Assembly (NCBI GenBank): GCA_947561395.2 | Contig: OX387185.1 | Span: forward strand, 39,690,602 to 39,754,601 | From: Buxus sempervirens | Taxonomy: Eukaryota; Streptophyta; Magnoliopsida; Buxales; Buxaceae | Length of the DNA stretch: 64,000 nucleotides | Reading direction: 5' to 3' | In this document: positions 22,969-33,515 of the stretch, one piece after another | How positions within the stretch are numbered: the stretch's first letter is position 1 | How the letters are laid out: each line of letters begins with the position of its first letter | Notes under the pieces: model-generated | Seen by the model: only the letters and a program-made list of their open reading frames with translations | Databases searched by the model: none | Told to the model about the DNA's origin: nothing | Translations under genes and position numbers: made by a program

Positions 22969-24962
22969 GTGGGAGCTGCGAAGCAGTGAGCTGCAAAGAG
23001 TAGACAAGCCCAAATTGCATTCCCTTGAGCATGATTTGCTCGGTTCAATTCAATTTTTGTAGAAAACAATTTTTGAGTGGAGATTTGCAAAAAAGGCCCT
23101 CACTTTAAGGGGGCATCTCTCCAAGAGTTCTTAAATTCCACTGAGCCCTTTGTGGCTGTGAAGTGGATTTTAAGCCCAAAAATAGGATTTTTCTGAAAAA
23201 CTGATTTTTTATCAAACCAAGTTGAAAATTGAGTGGATATCATTCTTTTGACCAGGCACATTTCCCAAAGTTGTCCCGAATTCCACAGAGCTCTCGTGGC
23301 TGTGAGGTGGATTTCAAGGCAAAAATAGGATTTTGAGAAAATAGTAAGAATTATAGCACAAGTTTGCTCCCTTTTCTTTTCTTTTTTTTTCTTTTCTTTT
23401 TTTTTCTTTTCTTTTCTTTTTTTTCTTTTTTTTTCTTTTCCTTTTTCTTCTCTTTTTTTTTTTCTTTTCTTTTCTCCTTTTTTCCTGTTTTTTCTCTATT
23501 TTTTTTCTTTTTCTCTTTTTCCTTTTTTTTTTATTTATGCTTTTTTTTTACAATGCTGATATATCTCCCTTTCTTTGCAGCTTTGGCTACTTGATCATTT
23601 GAGTCAGATTGAAGAGATCAATCGACACTTCTTCCCCAGCTTGAAGGTTCCTATCTTGATGAGCAACCGGGGTGTCCTGACATTCCAGGGGGCAAACAGG
23701 GCTGGTTCACTTTCTTGGGCTCGCTTCAGGATGACCAGGTGAGATGGCCTGGTACTTATCAGCCTAATGCGGAGACAGTGATTAGCTTCCGAGACCGCAA
23801 CTTTCTGATTCTGGCTGGCCTGAGACATGCAGTGCTTTATCTTCCTCTGCGGGTCCTTCGTCAGTTCCGAGCGACCCAGGGGATTATCATCCCATGTGGA
23901 TATGAGGATCGTCTTGGGACCCTTTCTATGAGGTCATTTCCTTCCTGAGTGATCCCGCTGCAGAGGGGGCTTCAGGAGTCATTGCAGTTCAGGCAGCTCG
24001 GATTCGGGAGCTTGAGGAGCGGCTAGGAGACTAGCTTTATTTCCTGCACATTTTTCATACCTTTGTACAAAATTGAACTCCAATAGTGGAAAGACAAAGG
24101 ATTCAATTCAAAATAAAATTTTTATATTATTGGCCTCAGAATGCTCAGATGCTTGTAAAAACAAAGGTTTTATGAAAAGTATTTGATTTCTCATCACTGG
24201 CCAAAGTATAATTTTTCCTTTTTATATTTTTTTGTATTTTTGAAATTTGGTCCATGCACTTAATCACCTATAATTAAAGGAATTAAAACCAGGTTAAATA
24301 ATGAAAAGGGTAGTCCACAAAATACTGAGGGATCAGAACTGTCCATCTTAGGACCTTTAGAGTCATTCCCAACTGCCAAAACCGCCCCATTCTGCTCATG
24401 CCGATTTTGCTTGAAGCTCAGATCCCCATGATCAACTCAACCTCTGATTTTCTTTCATTTTTCTTATTTTTTTCCTTTTTGCCTTTTTGCCAATATTGCC
24501 CCTAGCGCCAGTTACGGTTTTCACTAGGGCCGGCTTCTGAATTCCGTCATCACCCATCTTACTCTGATATTTGAATGAACAAACTAAGATCACCGAGGGC
24601 TTAAAAATAGGACGAAATAAAGGCTAGGCTCAGTTTATGAAAGAAAGGGTATTAAAGGCCCAAAATTTTCAAGTGTGGAAATAGGTCAACTGGACTTACA
24701 GTCATGATGAATTTAACCATTTTTCCCAAATTGCATTTTTCTTTTTTCACACTTGGCTTTCATTTGCCATTTCCATTGCTTTTCCTCTCTTTTTCTTTTT
24801 CTTTCCTCACTTTTGCCCCAATTGATTTTGCCCCAATTTGACTGTAAATCCGGTTTGGGTTTATCAAAGAAACGAACCGGCTCAACTTGGCTAGACTAGG
24901 GATTAAAATTTTCGAAGGAAATAAAGAAAAATGGCCTCGGATCATTTCCTAGAAATATTCAC
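22969..24962 (-). other. 3' noncoding region of element A
   Basis: No sense-strand frame after the pol stop. It contains the antisense ORF remnant at 23581-24034 and a ~200-bp pyrimidine tract on the plus strand (23364-23560). The part at 24590-24680 is shared with the 3' region of B. Confidence 0.75.
23581..24034 (+). pseudogene. Antisense ORF remnant in element A, plant-mobile-domain-like
   Basis: On the strand opposite to gag-pol, TTTCTTTGCAG at 23570-23580 reads as a 3' splice site after a ~200-bp pyrimidine tract. The following frame begins LWLLDHLSQIEEINRHFFPS and continues to 23753. Then, after frame changes near 23738-23753 and 23930-23940, QVRWPGTYQPNAETVISF, LILAGLRHAVLYLPLRVLRQ and AARIRELEERLGD follow, ending in TAG at 24034. 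The LPLRVLRQF block resembles the plant mobile domain / DUF7745-like proteins often carried by plant transposons; I recall that only in general terms. At least two frameshifts make it inactive here. Additional antisense ORFs between pol and 3' LTR have been described in some plant Ty3 elements. Confidence 0.55.
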
Positions 24963-27900
24963 TCAAGGAAAATACCTTTTTACTGCATCAGAGTTAATGG
25001 GCTCAGGAAAATCTGACCCATCCATTTCTGCTAAGATGAGTGCTCCCCCTGATAGGACTTTCTTGACGACATATGGGCCTTCCCAATTGGGCTTGAACTT
25101 ACCACGAGGGTCTTCCAAAAATGGTAAGATTTTCTTTAGCACTAAGTTTCCTTCTTGGAAAGTTCTGGGCCTCACTTTCTTATTGTAAGCCCGGGCCATT
25201 CTCTTCTGGTACAACTGTCCATGGCAAAGCGCTTTCAACCGTTTTTCTTCTATCAGGTTAAGTTGATCATGTCTTGACTGTATCCATTCAGCTTCTTCTA
25301 GTTCTGCTTCCATGAGCACTCGGAGTGAGGGGATCTCTACTTCCACGGGCAAGACTGCTTCCATTCCATAGACTAGGGAATACGGGGTTGCTCCAGTTGA
25401 GGTCCGGATCGAGGTTCTGTATGCATGCAGAGCAAGTGGCAGCATTTCATGCCAATCCTTGTAGCTCACTACCATCTTCTGAATGATTTTCTTTATATTC
25501 TTGTTGGCTGCTTCTACTGCCCCATTCATCTTTGGCCTGTACGGAGCTGACTTATGGTGGGTGATCTGAAACTGCTCACACATTTTCTTCATGTCCTTGT
25601 TCTTAATATTTGAAGCATTGTCTGATACTATAGCACTTGGCAGTCCATAGCGACAAATAATGTTGTGCTTCAAAAATTTGATCACATGGTTGCTTGTGAT
25701 ATTTGCATATGAGGCTGCTTCCACCCACTTAGTGAAGTAGTCAATTGCCACCAGGATGAATCTGTGTCCGTTTGATGCCTTAGGGGAGATCATGCCAATG
25801 ACATCTATGCCCCACATAGAGAAGGGCCAGGGTGATGTCATGTTGTGCAGCTCGCCTGGGGGTGCATGCTTGTTATCTGCATATATCTGACATTGGTGGC
25901 ACCTCCTGACATGTACACAGCAATCGTGCTCCATGGTTGTCCAGTAGTATCCCAGCCTCAGGATCTTCTTAGCCAGCATGTGCCCACTCATATGGGGCCC
26001 GCAGACTCCTCCATGTACAGTCTCAATCAGCCTTTCCGATTCAGCCTTGGCAACACATCTTAGCAGAATGTCGTTATGCGACCTCTTGTACACATTTCCA
26101 CCACTTAGTAGAAATTGACCAGCCAATCTCTGTATTGTCCTCTTCTCAGTAGCAGTGGCATTTTCTGGCAAACTCCGATTATTCAAGAAATTCTTGATAT
26201 CCTGAAACCATGGTGCTTCTTCTGGTGCTCCCTCTAGAACGAGACAGTAAGCCGGTTCATCTCGGACCTCAATTTCCAGTGGTCTGATGTCTACTCCTTC
26301 TGGTATGCTGACCATTGAAGCCAAGGTTGCTAAAGCATCCGCAAACTGATTCTTGGCCCTTGGCATATAGTTGAAGGAAATTCGAGTGAAATTTGTGCTT
26401 ATTTCTTCCAAGTACTGGTGATAGGGGATCAATTTGTGATCCTTGGTTTTCCACTCACCAGTTGTTTGGAAGATGATAAGACTCGAATCCCCGTATACGT
26501 CAAGTTCCTCTACTCCATGATCCATGGCTGCTTGCAATCCAATTATGCATGCCTCATATTCTGCTATGTTATTGGTGCACTGGAATCTCAGCTTTACTGC
26601 AATTGGGATATGTGAACCATCTGGCTTGACCAAGACTGCCCCTATTCCGTTCCCATTCATATTGGCGGCCCCATCGAAGAACATCTGCCAAGAACTCTCA
26701 CTGTCCTCCTCTTCAGTGTACAGAATTGCCTCATCTGGGAAGTTGGTCTTCAAGGGTTGATATTCTGGCAGAGGATGTGCAGCCAGGTGATCAGCTATGG
26801 CTTGACCCTTGATCGCCTTTTGAGTGATGTACGTGAGGTCAAACTCGGACAATAGTAGTTGCCACTTTGCTGTTCTGCCAGTCAGTGCCGGTTTCTCAAA
26901 TAAATACTTCAGCGGGTCCATCCGGGATATCAATAGTGTGGAGTGACTAAGGAAATAATGCCTTAGCCTCTGAGTGGCCCACACTAGAGCACAGCAAGTC
27001 TTCTCCAATGGTGAGTATTTGGCTTCATATTCTGTGAATTTTTTACTCAGATAGTAAATTGCCCTTTCTTTTCTACCAGTCTCATCATGTTGCCCCAAGA
27101 CACATCCCATCGACGTTTCCAACACTGACAAGTACAGGATCAGTGGTCTTCCTGGAGTTGGTGGCACTAGCACAGGTGGGTTCAGCAAATACCTCTTTAT
27201 TGTATCAAATGCCTGCTGGCAGTCCTCATTCCAGACCGTCGGGTTATCCTTTCTTAGAAGTTTGAAAATTGGTTCACAGATAGCAGTGAGTTGTGCTATG
27301 AACCGGCTTATGTATTGAATCCTTCCAAGAAAGCCCCTGACTTCCTTCTCGGTTCTGGGTGCTGGCATTTCAATTATGGCCTTGGCTTTAGCCGGGTCAA
27401 TTTCAATTCCTCTTCGGCTCACTATAAACCCAAGCAACTTTCCTGATGTAGCCCCAAAGACGCACTTAGCCGGGTTAAGCCGTAGACTGTACTTCCTGAG
27501 CCGATCAAACACTTTCTTCAGATTGATCAAGTGGTCCTCCTCTTTGCATGATTTGGCAATCATATCGTCCACGTAGACCTCCATCTCCTTATGGATCATG
27601 TCATGAAATAGTGCAGTCATGGCCCGCTGGTATGTTGCCCCAGCATTCTTAAGCCCAAATGGCATGACTGTATAGTGAAATGTCCCCCAAGGTGTGATAA
27701 ATGCTGTTTTCTCTTGATCCTCCTTAGCCATCTTGATCTGATTATATCCGGAGAACCCATCCATGAAAGAGAATAGGCTGTGTACCGCAGTATTATCGAC
27801 CAGAATGTCGATGTGTGGAAGTGGAAAATCGTCCTTTGGGCTTGCCTTGTTCAAGTCTCTGTAGTCTACGCACATTCGGACTTTCCCGTCCTTCTTTGGT

Positions 27901-28547
27901 ACCGGCACTATGTTTGCGAGCCACTCTGGGTATGTAGAGACTGCCAAAAATCCAGCTTGGAATTGTTTGACCACTTCGTCCTTGACCTTTAAGGTCCATT
28001 CAGGCTTCAATCTTCTCAGCTTCTGCTTAATCGGCTTAACCCCTGGCAAAATTGGCAACTTGTGCACCACCATGTCAGTGTCCAACCCCGGCATGTCCCG
28101 ATATGACCAAGCAAACACATCCTTGTAATCTGCCAAGAACTGTGACATTTCATTTTTCTGCACATCAGACAAACATGACCCGATTTTTACAATTTTTGGG
28201 TCATCTTTGGTCCCAAGATTTATGGATATGGTCTCCTCAATATTAGGTTGGACCCCCTTTTCATGACGTTCCAATTGGTATTCAATTTCTTTTGGAAAGT
28301 CTTCTTCTTCGACCTCGGTCTCTTCTTCGACCCCCATGAGATCAAAGTCGAGCTCAAGGTCGAAGTCATATTCAACCTGGTCCAATTCGGTCTGATTATA
28401 TGGTTCATAAGTGGTTTGGACCTTTTTGAAAAAATTAAATTTCCTAGAAAAAATAGAAAAATCTTTTTGGGTTTTTTGTGGGCCTTCTAAACATAATTCC
28501 CCTGAAGACGAAGGCCCATTAGAACCTTCAGGGAAATGGCATTCCAC
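24963..28547 (-). CDS. pol: pol of element A: reverse transcriptase, dual RNase H, integrase
   Basis: 1194 codons, open to the TAA-side end at 24963; the first listed codon is GTG, and the frame is open upstream to 28574, so it is probably entered by -1 frameshifting from gag-pro rather than by its own ATG. Reverse transcriptase: about residues 165-430, with FMDGFSGYNQ and YVDDM (325-329). First RNase H: about 465-590, where the usual catalytic Asp of TDAS is replaced (LSVLETSMG), so it is likely a tether domain. Second, archaeal-type RNase H: about 620-745, with FFDGA, NNIAEYEA, VYGDSSL and NQFADALA, giving all four acidic residues. Integrase: zinc site HGGVCGPHMSGH..CHQC (845-886), catalytic D915, D976, E1012 with 35-residue spacing, then a C-terminal GPYVVKKVL region. 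No internal stop. This looks like a potentially active enzyme set. Confidence 0.95.
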   Translation of the reverse strand: MECHFPEGSNGPSSSGELCLEGPQKTQKDFSIFSRKFNFFKKVQTTYEPYNQTELDQVEYDFDLELDFDLMGVEEETEVEEEDFPKEIEYQLERHEKGVQPNIEETISINLGTKDDPKIVKIGSCLSDVQKNEMSQFLADYKDVFAWSYRDMPGLDTDMVVHKLPILPGVKPIKQKLRRLKPEWTLKVKDEVVKQFQAGFLAVSTYPEWLANIVPVPKKDGKVRMCVDYRDLNKASPKDDFPLPHIDILVDNTAVHSLFSFMDGFSGYNQIKMAKEDQEKTAFITPWGTFHYTVMPFGLKNAGATYQRAMTALFHDMIHKEMEVYVDDMIAKSCKEEDHLINLKKVFDRLRKYSLRLNPAKCVFGATSGKLLGFIVSRRGIEIDPAKAKAIIEMPAPRTEKEVRGFLGRIQYISRFIAQLTAICEPIFKLLRKDNPTVWNEDCQQAFDTIKRYLLNPPVLVPPTPGRPLILYLSVLETSMGCVLGQHDETGRKERAIYYLSKKFTEYEAKYSPLEKTCCALVWATQRLRHYFLSHSTLLISRMDPLKYLFEKPALTGRTAKWQLLLSEFDLTYITQKAIKGQAIADHLAAHPLPEYQPLKTNFPDEAILYTEEEDSESSWQMFFDGAANMNGNGIGAVLVKPDGSHIPIAVKLRFQCTNNIAEYEACIIGLQAAMDHGVEELDVYGDSSLIIFQTTGEWKTKDHKLIPYHQYLEEISTNFTRISFNYMPRAKNQFADALATLASMVSIPEGVDIRPLEIEVRDEPAYCLVLEGAPEEAPWFQDIKNFLNNRSLPENATATEKRTIQRLAGQFLLSGGNVYKRSHNDILLRCVAKAESERLIETVHGGVCGPHMSGHMLAKKILRLGYYWTTMEHDCCVHVRRCHQCQIYADNKHAPPGELHNMTSPWPFSMWGIDVIGMISPKASNGHRFILVAIDYFTKWVEAASYANITSNHVIKFLKHNIICRYGLPSAIVSDNASNIKNKDMKKMCEQFQITHHKSAPYRPKMNGAVEAANKNIKKIIQKMVVSYKDWHEMLPLALHAYRTSIRTSTGATPYSLVYGMEAVLPVEVEIPSLRVLMEAELEEAEWIQSRHDQLNLIEEKRLKALCHGQLYQKRMARAYNKKVRPRTFQEGNLVLKKILPFLEDPRGKFKPNWEGPYVVKKVLSGGALILAEMDGSDFPEPINSDAVKRYFP

Positions 28548-31500
28548 TATTGGAGTTTTTTTTTGGAAGCCACGTCAGTTTGCTGAACTAACGTTGCTTC
28601 AAAAGTAAGGGGAGTTTCCTCCCAATTGTTCAGTACAAAATTTTGGGGAGCAGGGGAAATAGGGAAAGCCCGCTCCTCAAGCCCAGCTTCCGATGCCATC
28701 ATCACCGGGTGGGTACTGCCCTTTTCTGTTGCAGGGCCCAGTTCAGAAATGACCTTGTCTGGAATCTTCACTGCGGCCCAGTCAATAAATGGCAGTTCCA
28801 TGTCTGCCCCTGTCTTTTCGCCTTCAGTCATGGCGAAGAATGCACCAACATCTTCAGAAAAGTCCACCTGCTGCTTGGGCTGTGGTCCAGGCCCATCCAC
28901 TGCTCCCAGGATTGGAGATGGGTTATAGGGTTGTAGGGCCGAAACAGAAGGCTTTTGAAATGGGTTGACATTGTAGTAGGGAGGTTTTGATTGGTCCATA
29001 GGAGGAGAAATTTGGATTATATAAGCGGGTTTAAGGAAACTTTCCCTTAAATGAGGGAGTTTTCCTTTGCTTCTGCTCTCCCCTTCTTCGTGCTTCATTC
29101 TTCTCCAGCCTCTGGGCTTGAAGCCCAACCCTACCTTGGGGATTAGTTTCTTAGCCGTGATTGGCTCCACCATCCCCTGCAGATTGATCCCCAGGCCTTT
29201 CCCCGGGTGAAAGTGGTATTTCTCCATCACTTTCTTGACCATCTTTTCTGCAGTGGTCCCCTTTTCCTTCTTTTTCTCACACCCCCCAGGTATGTAATTG
29301 ACCGCCTCAAATTGGAATGAGTGGAATGCAATCTTGTCAACAGTCAAGTCCACATTGATTAAGGGTACATCAGGTGACACGATGGGCGGCACCAAGTTTT
29401 CAGCTAGGACTGTTATCACCCTTTGCCCTCTTACATATTTCACCCTTTGGTGGAGCGTGGATGGTATTGCCCTAGCCGAATGTATCCACGGCCTTCCTAG
29501 GAGCAGATTGAAGGCTGTGGGTATATCCATCACTTCAAATGTGATGTTAAAGATATTCGGCCCAATTGTGACCGGCAGTTCAATCTCCCCTAGGGAGTGG
29601 GTCTTGGAGCTATCAAAAGCCCTTACTATCCGCCCATTTCGTTTGATCCTTGACTGGTCCAGACCCAGCTTGGTAAAAGTGATTAACGGGCAAACGTTTA
29701 ACGCTGACCCGTTGTCAATTAAAACCCGTGCGACCATGCAGCCCTTACAAAGCACAGTGATGTGCAAAGGGTCCACATGATAACACCCACCTGGGCTGAT
29801 CTCACCCTCTGAGAAACTTATCACATTATGTGACAAGATTTGACCAACCATTTTGCCAAGCTGGTCTGGATCAATGGTCTGGGACACGTGTGCACTCTGT
29901 AGCACCCTTAACAATGCATCCCTATGCTTTTCAGAATTCAGCAAAAGGCCCAGTATCGAAATCTGGGCCGGGACCTTATTTAGCTGATCCACAAGATTAA
30001 ATTCACTCTTTTTTATTATTTTTATGAGGTCGGCTGCCTCATTTTCTGCACCCTGGGGGGTGTCTTCTCCCACTTTATTTTTTCCTTTCTGTTTTCTTTT
30101 TTCTTCATTTTCTCTTTTTTCTTTCTCCACTTCTGTCTCTTTTTCTTTCTCTTCACCCCCTGCACATCTCCCCGACCTCGTCATGAGGTTCACCTCCTCC
30201 TGGTTCTGGTTCCTGACCATTGGAACCGTAGCCGTGATTCCCTCGCTGTAGTTCCATGGTACAGCGGCCTCTGAATAGGCTAATTTAGGGATGTCAACCA
30301 CTAGTGGCTGGAGTTTGGACCGGGATGTATGGGCCGGTTTAGGGATAGTCTGGGCTGGTTGCACATTTACAACCAGGGGTTGAAGTTTGGATTTGGTGGG
30401 GACAGAAGAAGTGATGGAAGCAGTGGTGGGGTCAAGATTGATGACCAGTGGAGCCTTAGACGGCTTGGATGGGGAATAAGTGGGTGGACTGCAATTGAAG
30501 ACCAATGGGGGTCTTGCAGTATTCATCTGGGCCATGAGTGAAGAGACCCGGTTTAGAGAGGAACTTATGTCCTCAGCAGCAAGATTATTTTTTTGGGAGA
30601 CCATGTTGATCTCCTCTTCTTCCTCTTCTTGGAAGAAACGGACCTGGACAGTGGTCCCTACTGGTGCTATAAGCTGTGATGGGTCAAAGGCCCTTCTGGT
30701 GGTGGATATGGCAGTAATGGAGTTGGATGGGCCTGCCCCATTGTGGTAAGGCAGAGGATTCTGCCCAATATCATTCCCGGACGGGGCCGGTGCAGCAGTG
30801 TTGAACACCAAGGCCTTCTGGTCCAACAAATCCTGGACTGCATGCTTCAATACCCAGCAGGTATCAGTAGAATGCCCCGGTGCACCCATGTGAAAATCGC
30901 AGGTGACCGATGTGTCAAAATTTCTTCCCCTGGTGGCATTCGGGTTGGGCTCTTTCAGAGTCAAGTATTCCCCTTTCAGCAGGGTTGGCAGTAGTTGGGA
31001 CAGAGATATGGGTAGAGGGGTGAAAACCCGGTTCTTTCTTGCTGTGAACCAGGCATCCCGCTCCTCCTTAGAAAAAGTTCTCCTTGTGTTAGCTGGCACA
31101 GAGGGAGAGAAGTTGACATTCATCGGGGTCTGGTACGACTGCTGGGCCTGCTGGGCCTGTTGGGGTGCCGAGATGTTCACGTGCAGTGGCTTCTTGGCTG
31201 GAGGAGCCTGGACTAGGTTCACCTCCCCTTCTTTTCGGGCCCCCATCTTCTTGAACCCCGTTCCCTTCTTTTGGGCCATGGAGGCCAAGGAATCAGACTG
31301 CCCAGTCAGAGTAGAGTAGTCTATCAGCCGTCCTGACCTGACCCCTTCCTCGATCCGGTCCGCTACCTGTACCAGGGCTGCAAAGTTGGTGGTGATCTGG
31401 CCCACCAGATGGTTGTAAAAGGGCTGCCCCAGTGTGCCCATAAATGTGGAGATCATCTCCGGCTCTTGCATAGGTGGCCTGACCTGGGAGGCGGCCTCTC

Positions 31501-32251
31501 TCCATCTCTTGGCGTACTGCCGTACCGGTTCATCCTTCCCCTTGGTCATCCTCATCATGTCGTACCGGTCCGGCACAATCTCAGAGTTGAACTTGTACTG
31601 GTCCAGGAAAGCATCGGCCAAGTCCTTCCACCTCCTGATTCTTCCATGGTCCACTGTAGCGAACCATCGAAGGGCTGACCCGGTCAGACTTCTCTGGAAG
31701 AGCTGGATCAGTATGCCATCATCCCGGCCAAACTGGCACAGGGCCCCGCAGTATAGTTTCAGATGGCTTAATGGGCAGCCCGTGCCATCAAACTTGTCAA
31801 AATCCGGGCACCTGAACTTAGCCGGTAGACAGACGTCCGGGTACATGCACAGGTCTTCGAAGGTGGTGCCTGCATGGCTGCCTCCCCCCTTCACCTCTTT
31901 CAGCTCTGCCTGAATCCTCTCTATCCTCAGCAGCATCTTCTTTTCCATCTCATCTCGGGCCTTTTCTTTCTCCAGCTCTTTCTCAGACTCCGCCATATTT
32001 TCCCTGATCAGAATGGGTTCAGGGACTGGTTCAGAAATGGGCTCAGGCATGGGCTGAACCGGAGGCGGAATGTAGGCCTGAGGTGGTGGTGCCTGATGGG
32101 AAGTAGATGCCTGGTTCGGGGCTTGGGCCTGCTGGGCCTAAGCCGCCAGTAAGTCTCCCAGCATTTTGGCCAGACCGGCCACTTGCTCCTGCAGCTGAGT
32201 AAAGTCCTGAGCGGGGATGGTAGCTTGGGCTTGGTTCTCTTCAGTATTCAT
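28547..32251 (-). CDS. gag-pro: gag-pro of element A, with one in-frame TAG near the N-terminus
   Basis: The frame open from 32137 to the TAG at 28549-28547 includes a 1167-residue part from ATG 32050. Homology to B gag (RSKARAMNTEENQ against RSRARMNPEE) puts the likely start at ATG 32251, but a TAG at 32140-32138 interrupts 37 codons later. In numbering from 32050: gag core about 75-230 (LPAKFRCPDFDKFDGTGCP, IQLFQRSLTG), Cys-His-His-Cys knuckle CDFHMGAPGHSTDTC (384-398), Glu/Lys-rich linker (630-665), aspartic protease with LIDNGSALNVCP (777-788) and LLGRPW (850-855), and a G-patch-like segment around GKGLGINLQG (950-959). The protease motif DNGS instead of DTGA is usual in Tat elements. Pol follows in the -1 frame. 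Confidence 0.92.
28556..28564 (-). other. Candidate -1 ribosomal frameshift site, gag-pro to pol
   Basis: Nine A residues on the minus strand. In the gag-pro frame they read AAA AAA AAA after TCC, so the heptamer A AAA AAA fits the X XXY YYZ rule. Gag-pro ends three codons later (CTC CAA TAG), while the -1 frame is open from here through all of pol. An intron or a homopolymer indel are the alternatives. Confidence 0.55.
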
Positions 32252-32499
32252 GGCTCTTGCTTTGGATCTGGTCACGGGAGCTATGACTGCAAATAAGTGT
32301 AAATGTACCTGGGTTGAATGTACCTGAGTAAAAAAATGAATAGAACATGTTAGCTTCCATTTAACTTGAGTCACACCCCTATATATGTAAACCAGTAGGT
32401 TAGGTGAACACTAATCCAGATTTTTCTGATTTTTTGTTTTTTTTTTTTTGTTTTGATTTTGTGTTGGAATATTCTAGGGCTTCCAAGGGTCCCAATTTT

Positions 32500-33515
32500 T
32501 TTGATTTTTTTTTTTTTGATTTGATTGATAAAAATAACCAACCAAGGTTTTCATGGAATATTCTAGGGCTTCCAAGGGTCCCAATTTTTTTGATTTGATT
32601 GATAAAAATAACAAACCACGGTTTTCATTTTTTTTATTTGATTGATAAAAATAACCAACCAAAGGTATCTTGGAATATTCTATCCAAGTATCCCACAAAT
32701 GTTTTGATTTGATTGATAAAAATAACCAACCAAAGGTGTCTTGGACTACTCTATCCAAGTATCCCACAAATGTTTTGATTTGATTGATAAAAATAACCAA
32801 CCAAAGGTGTCTTGGAATATTCTATCCAAGTATCCCACAAATGTTTTGATTTGATTGATAAAAATAACCAACCAAAGGTGTCTTGGACTACTCTATCCAA
32901 GTATCCCACAAATGTTTTGATTTGATTGATAAAAATAACCAACCCAAGGTGTCTTGAAATATTCTATCCAAGTATCCCACAAATGTTTTGATTTGATTGA
33001 TAAAAATAACCAACCAAAAGTGTCTTGGACTACTCTATCCAAGTATCCCACAAATGTTTTGATTTGATTGATAAAAATAACCAACCAAAGGTGTCTTGGA
33101 ATATTCTAGGGCTTCCAAGTATCCCACAAATGTTTTGATTTGATTGATAAAAATAATCAACCAAAGGTGTCTTGGAATATTCTAGGGCTTCCAAGTATCC
33201 CACAAATGTTTTGATTTGATTGATAAAAATAACCAACCAAAGGTGTCTTGGACTACTCTATCCAAGTATCCCACAAATGTTTTGATTTGATTGATAAAAA
33301 TAACCAACCAAAGGTGTCTTGGAATATTCTATCCAAGTATCCCACAAATGTTTTGATTTGATTGATAAAAATAACCAACCAAAGGTGTCTTGGAATATTC
33401 TAGGGCTTCCAAGTGTCCCAATTTTTTTTGATTTGATTGATAAAAATAACCAACCAAGGTTTTCATTTTTTTTTGTTTGATTTGATTGATAAAAATAACC
33501 AACCAAAGGGTTTTT
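32500..33515 (-). repeat. 71-bp tandem repeat in the leader of A
   Basis: About 14 copies of a unit containing TTGATTTGATTGATAAAAAT, AACCAACCAAAGGTGTCTTG and CCAAGTATCCCACAAATG. Starts at 32701, 32772 and 32843 fix the period at 71 bp. Some copies carry CTAGGGCTTCCAAG in place of CTATCCAAG. As 71 is not divisible by 3, the repeat gives overlapping frames in several phases, none of which is a real gene. Confidence 0.93.

Noticed and set aside
23364..23594. Phe-rich 76-codon frame
   Set aside because: It is the pyrimidine tract read as codons; more likely a splice-acceptor tract or low-complexity DNA.
24963..28547. pol of A as an independently initiated gene
   Set aside because: No ATG at the frame start; the first start-like codon is GTG and the frame meets gag-pro at the A run.
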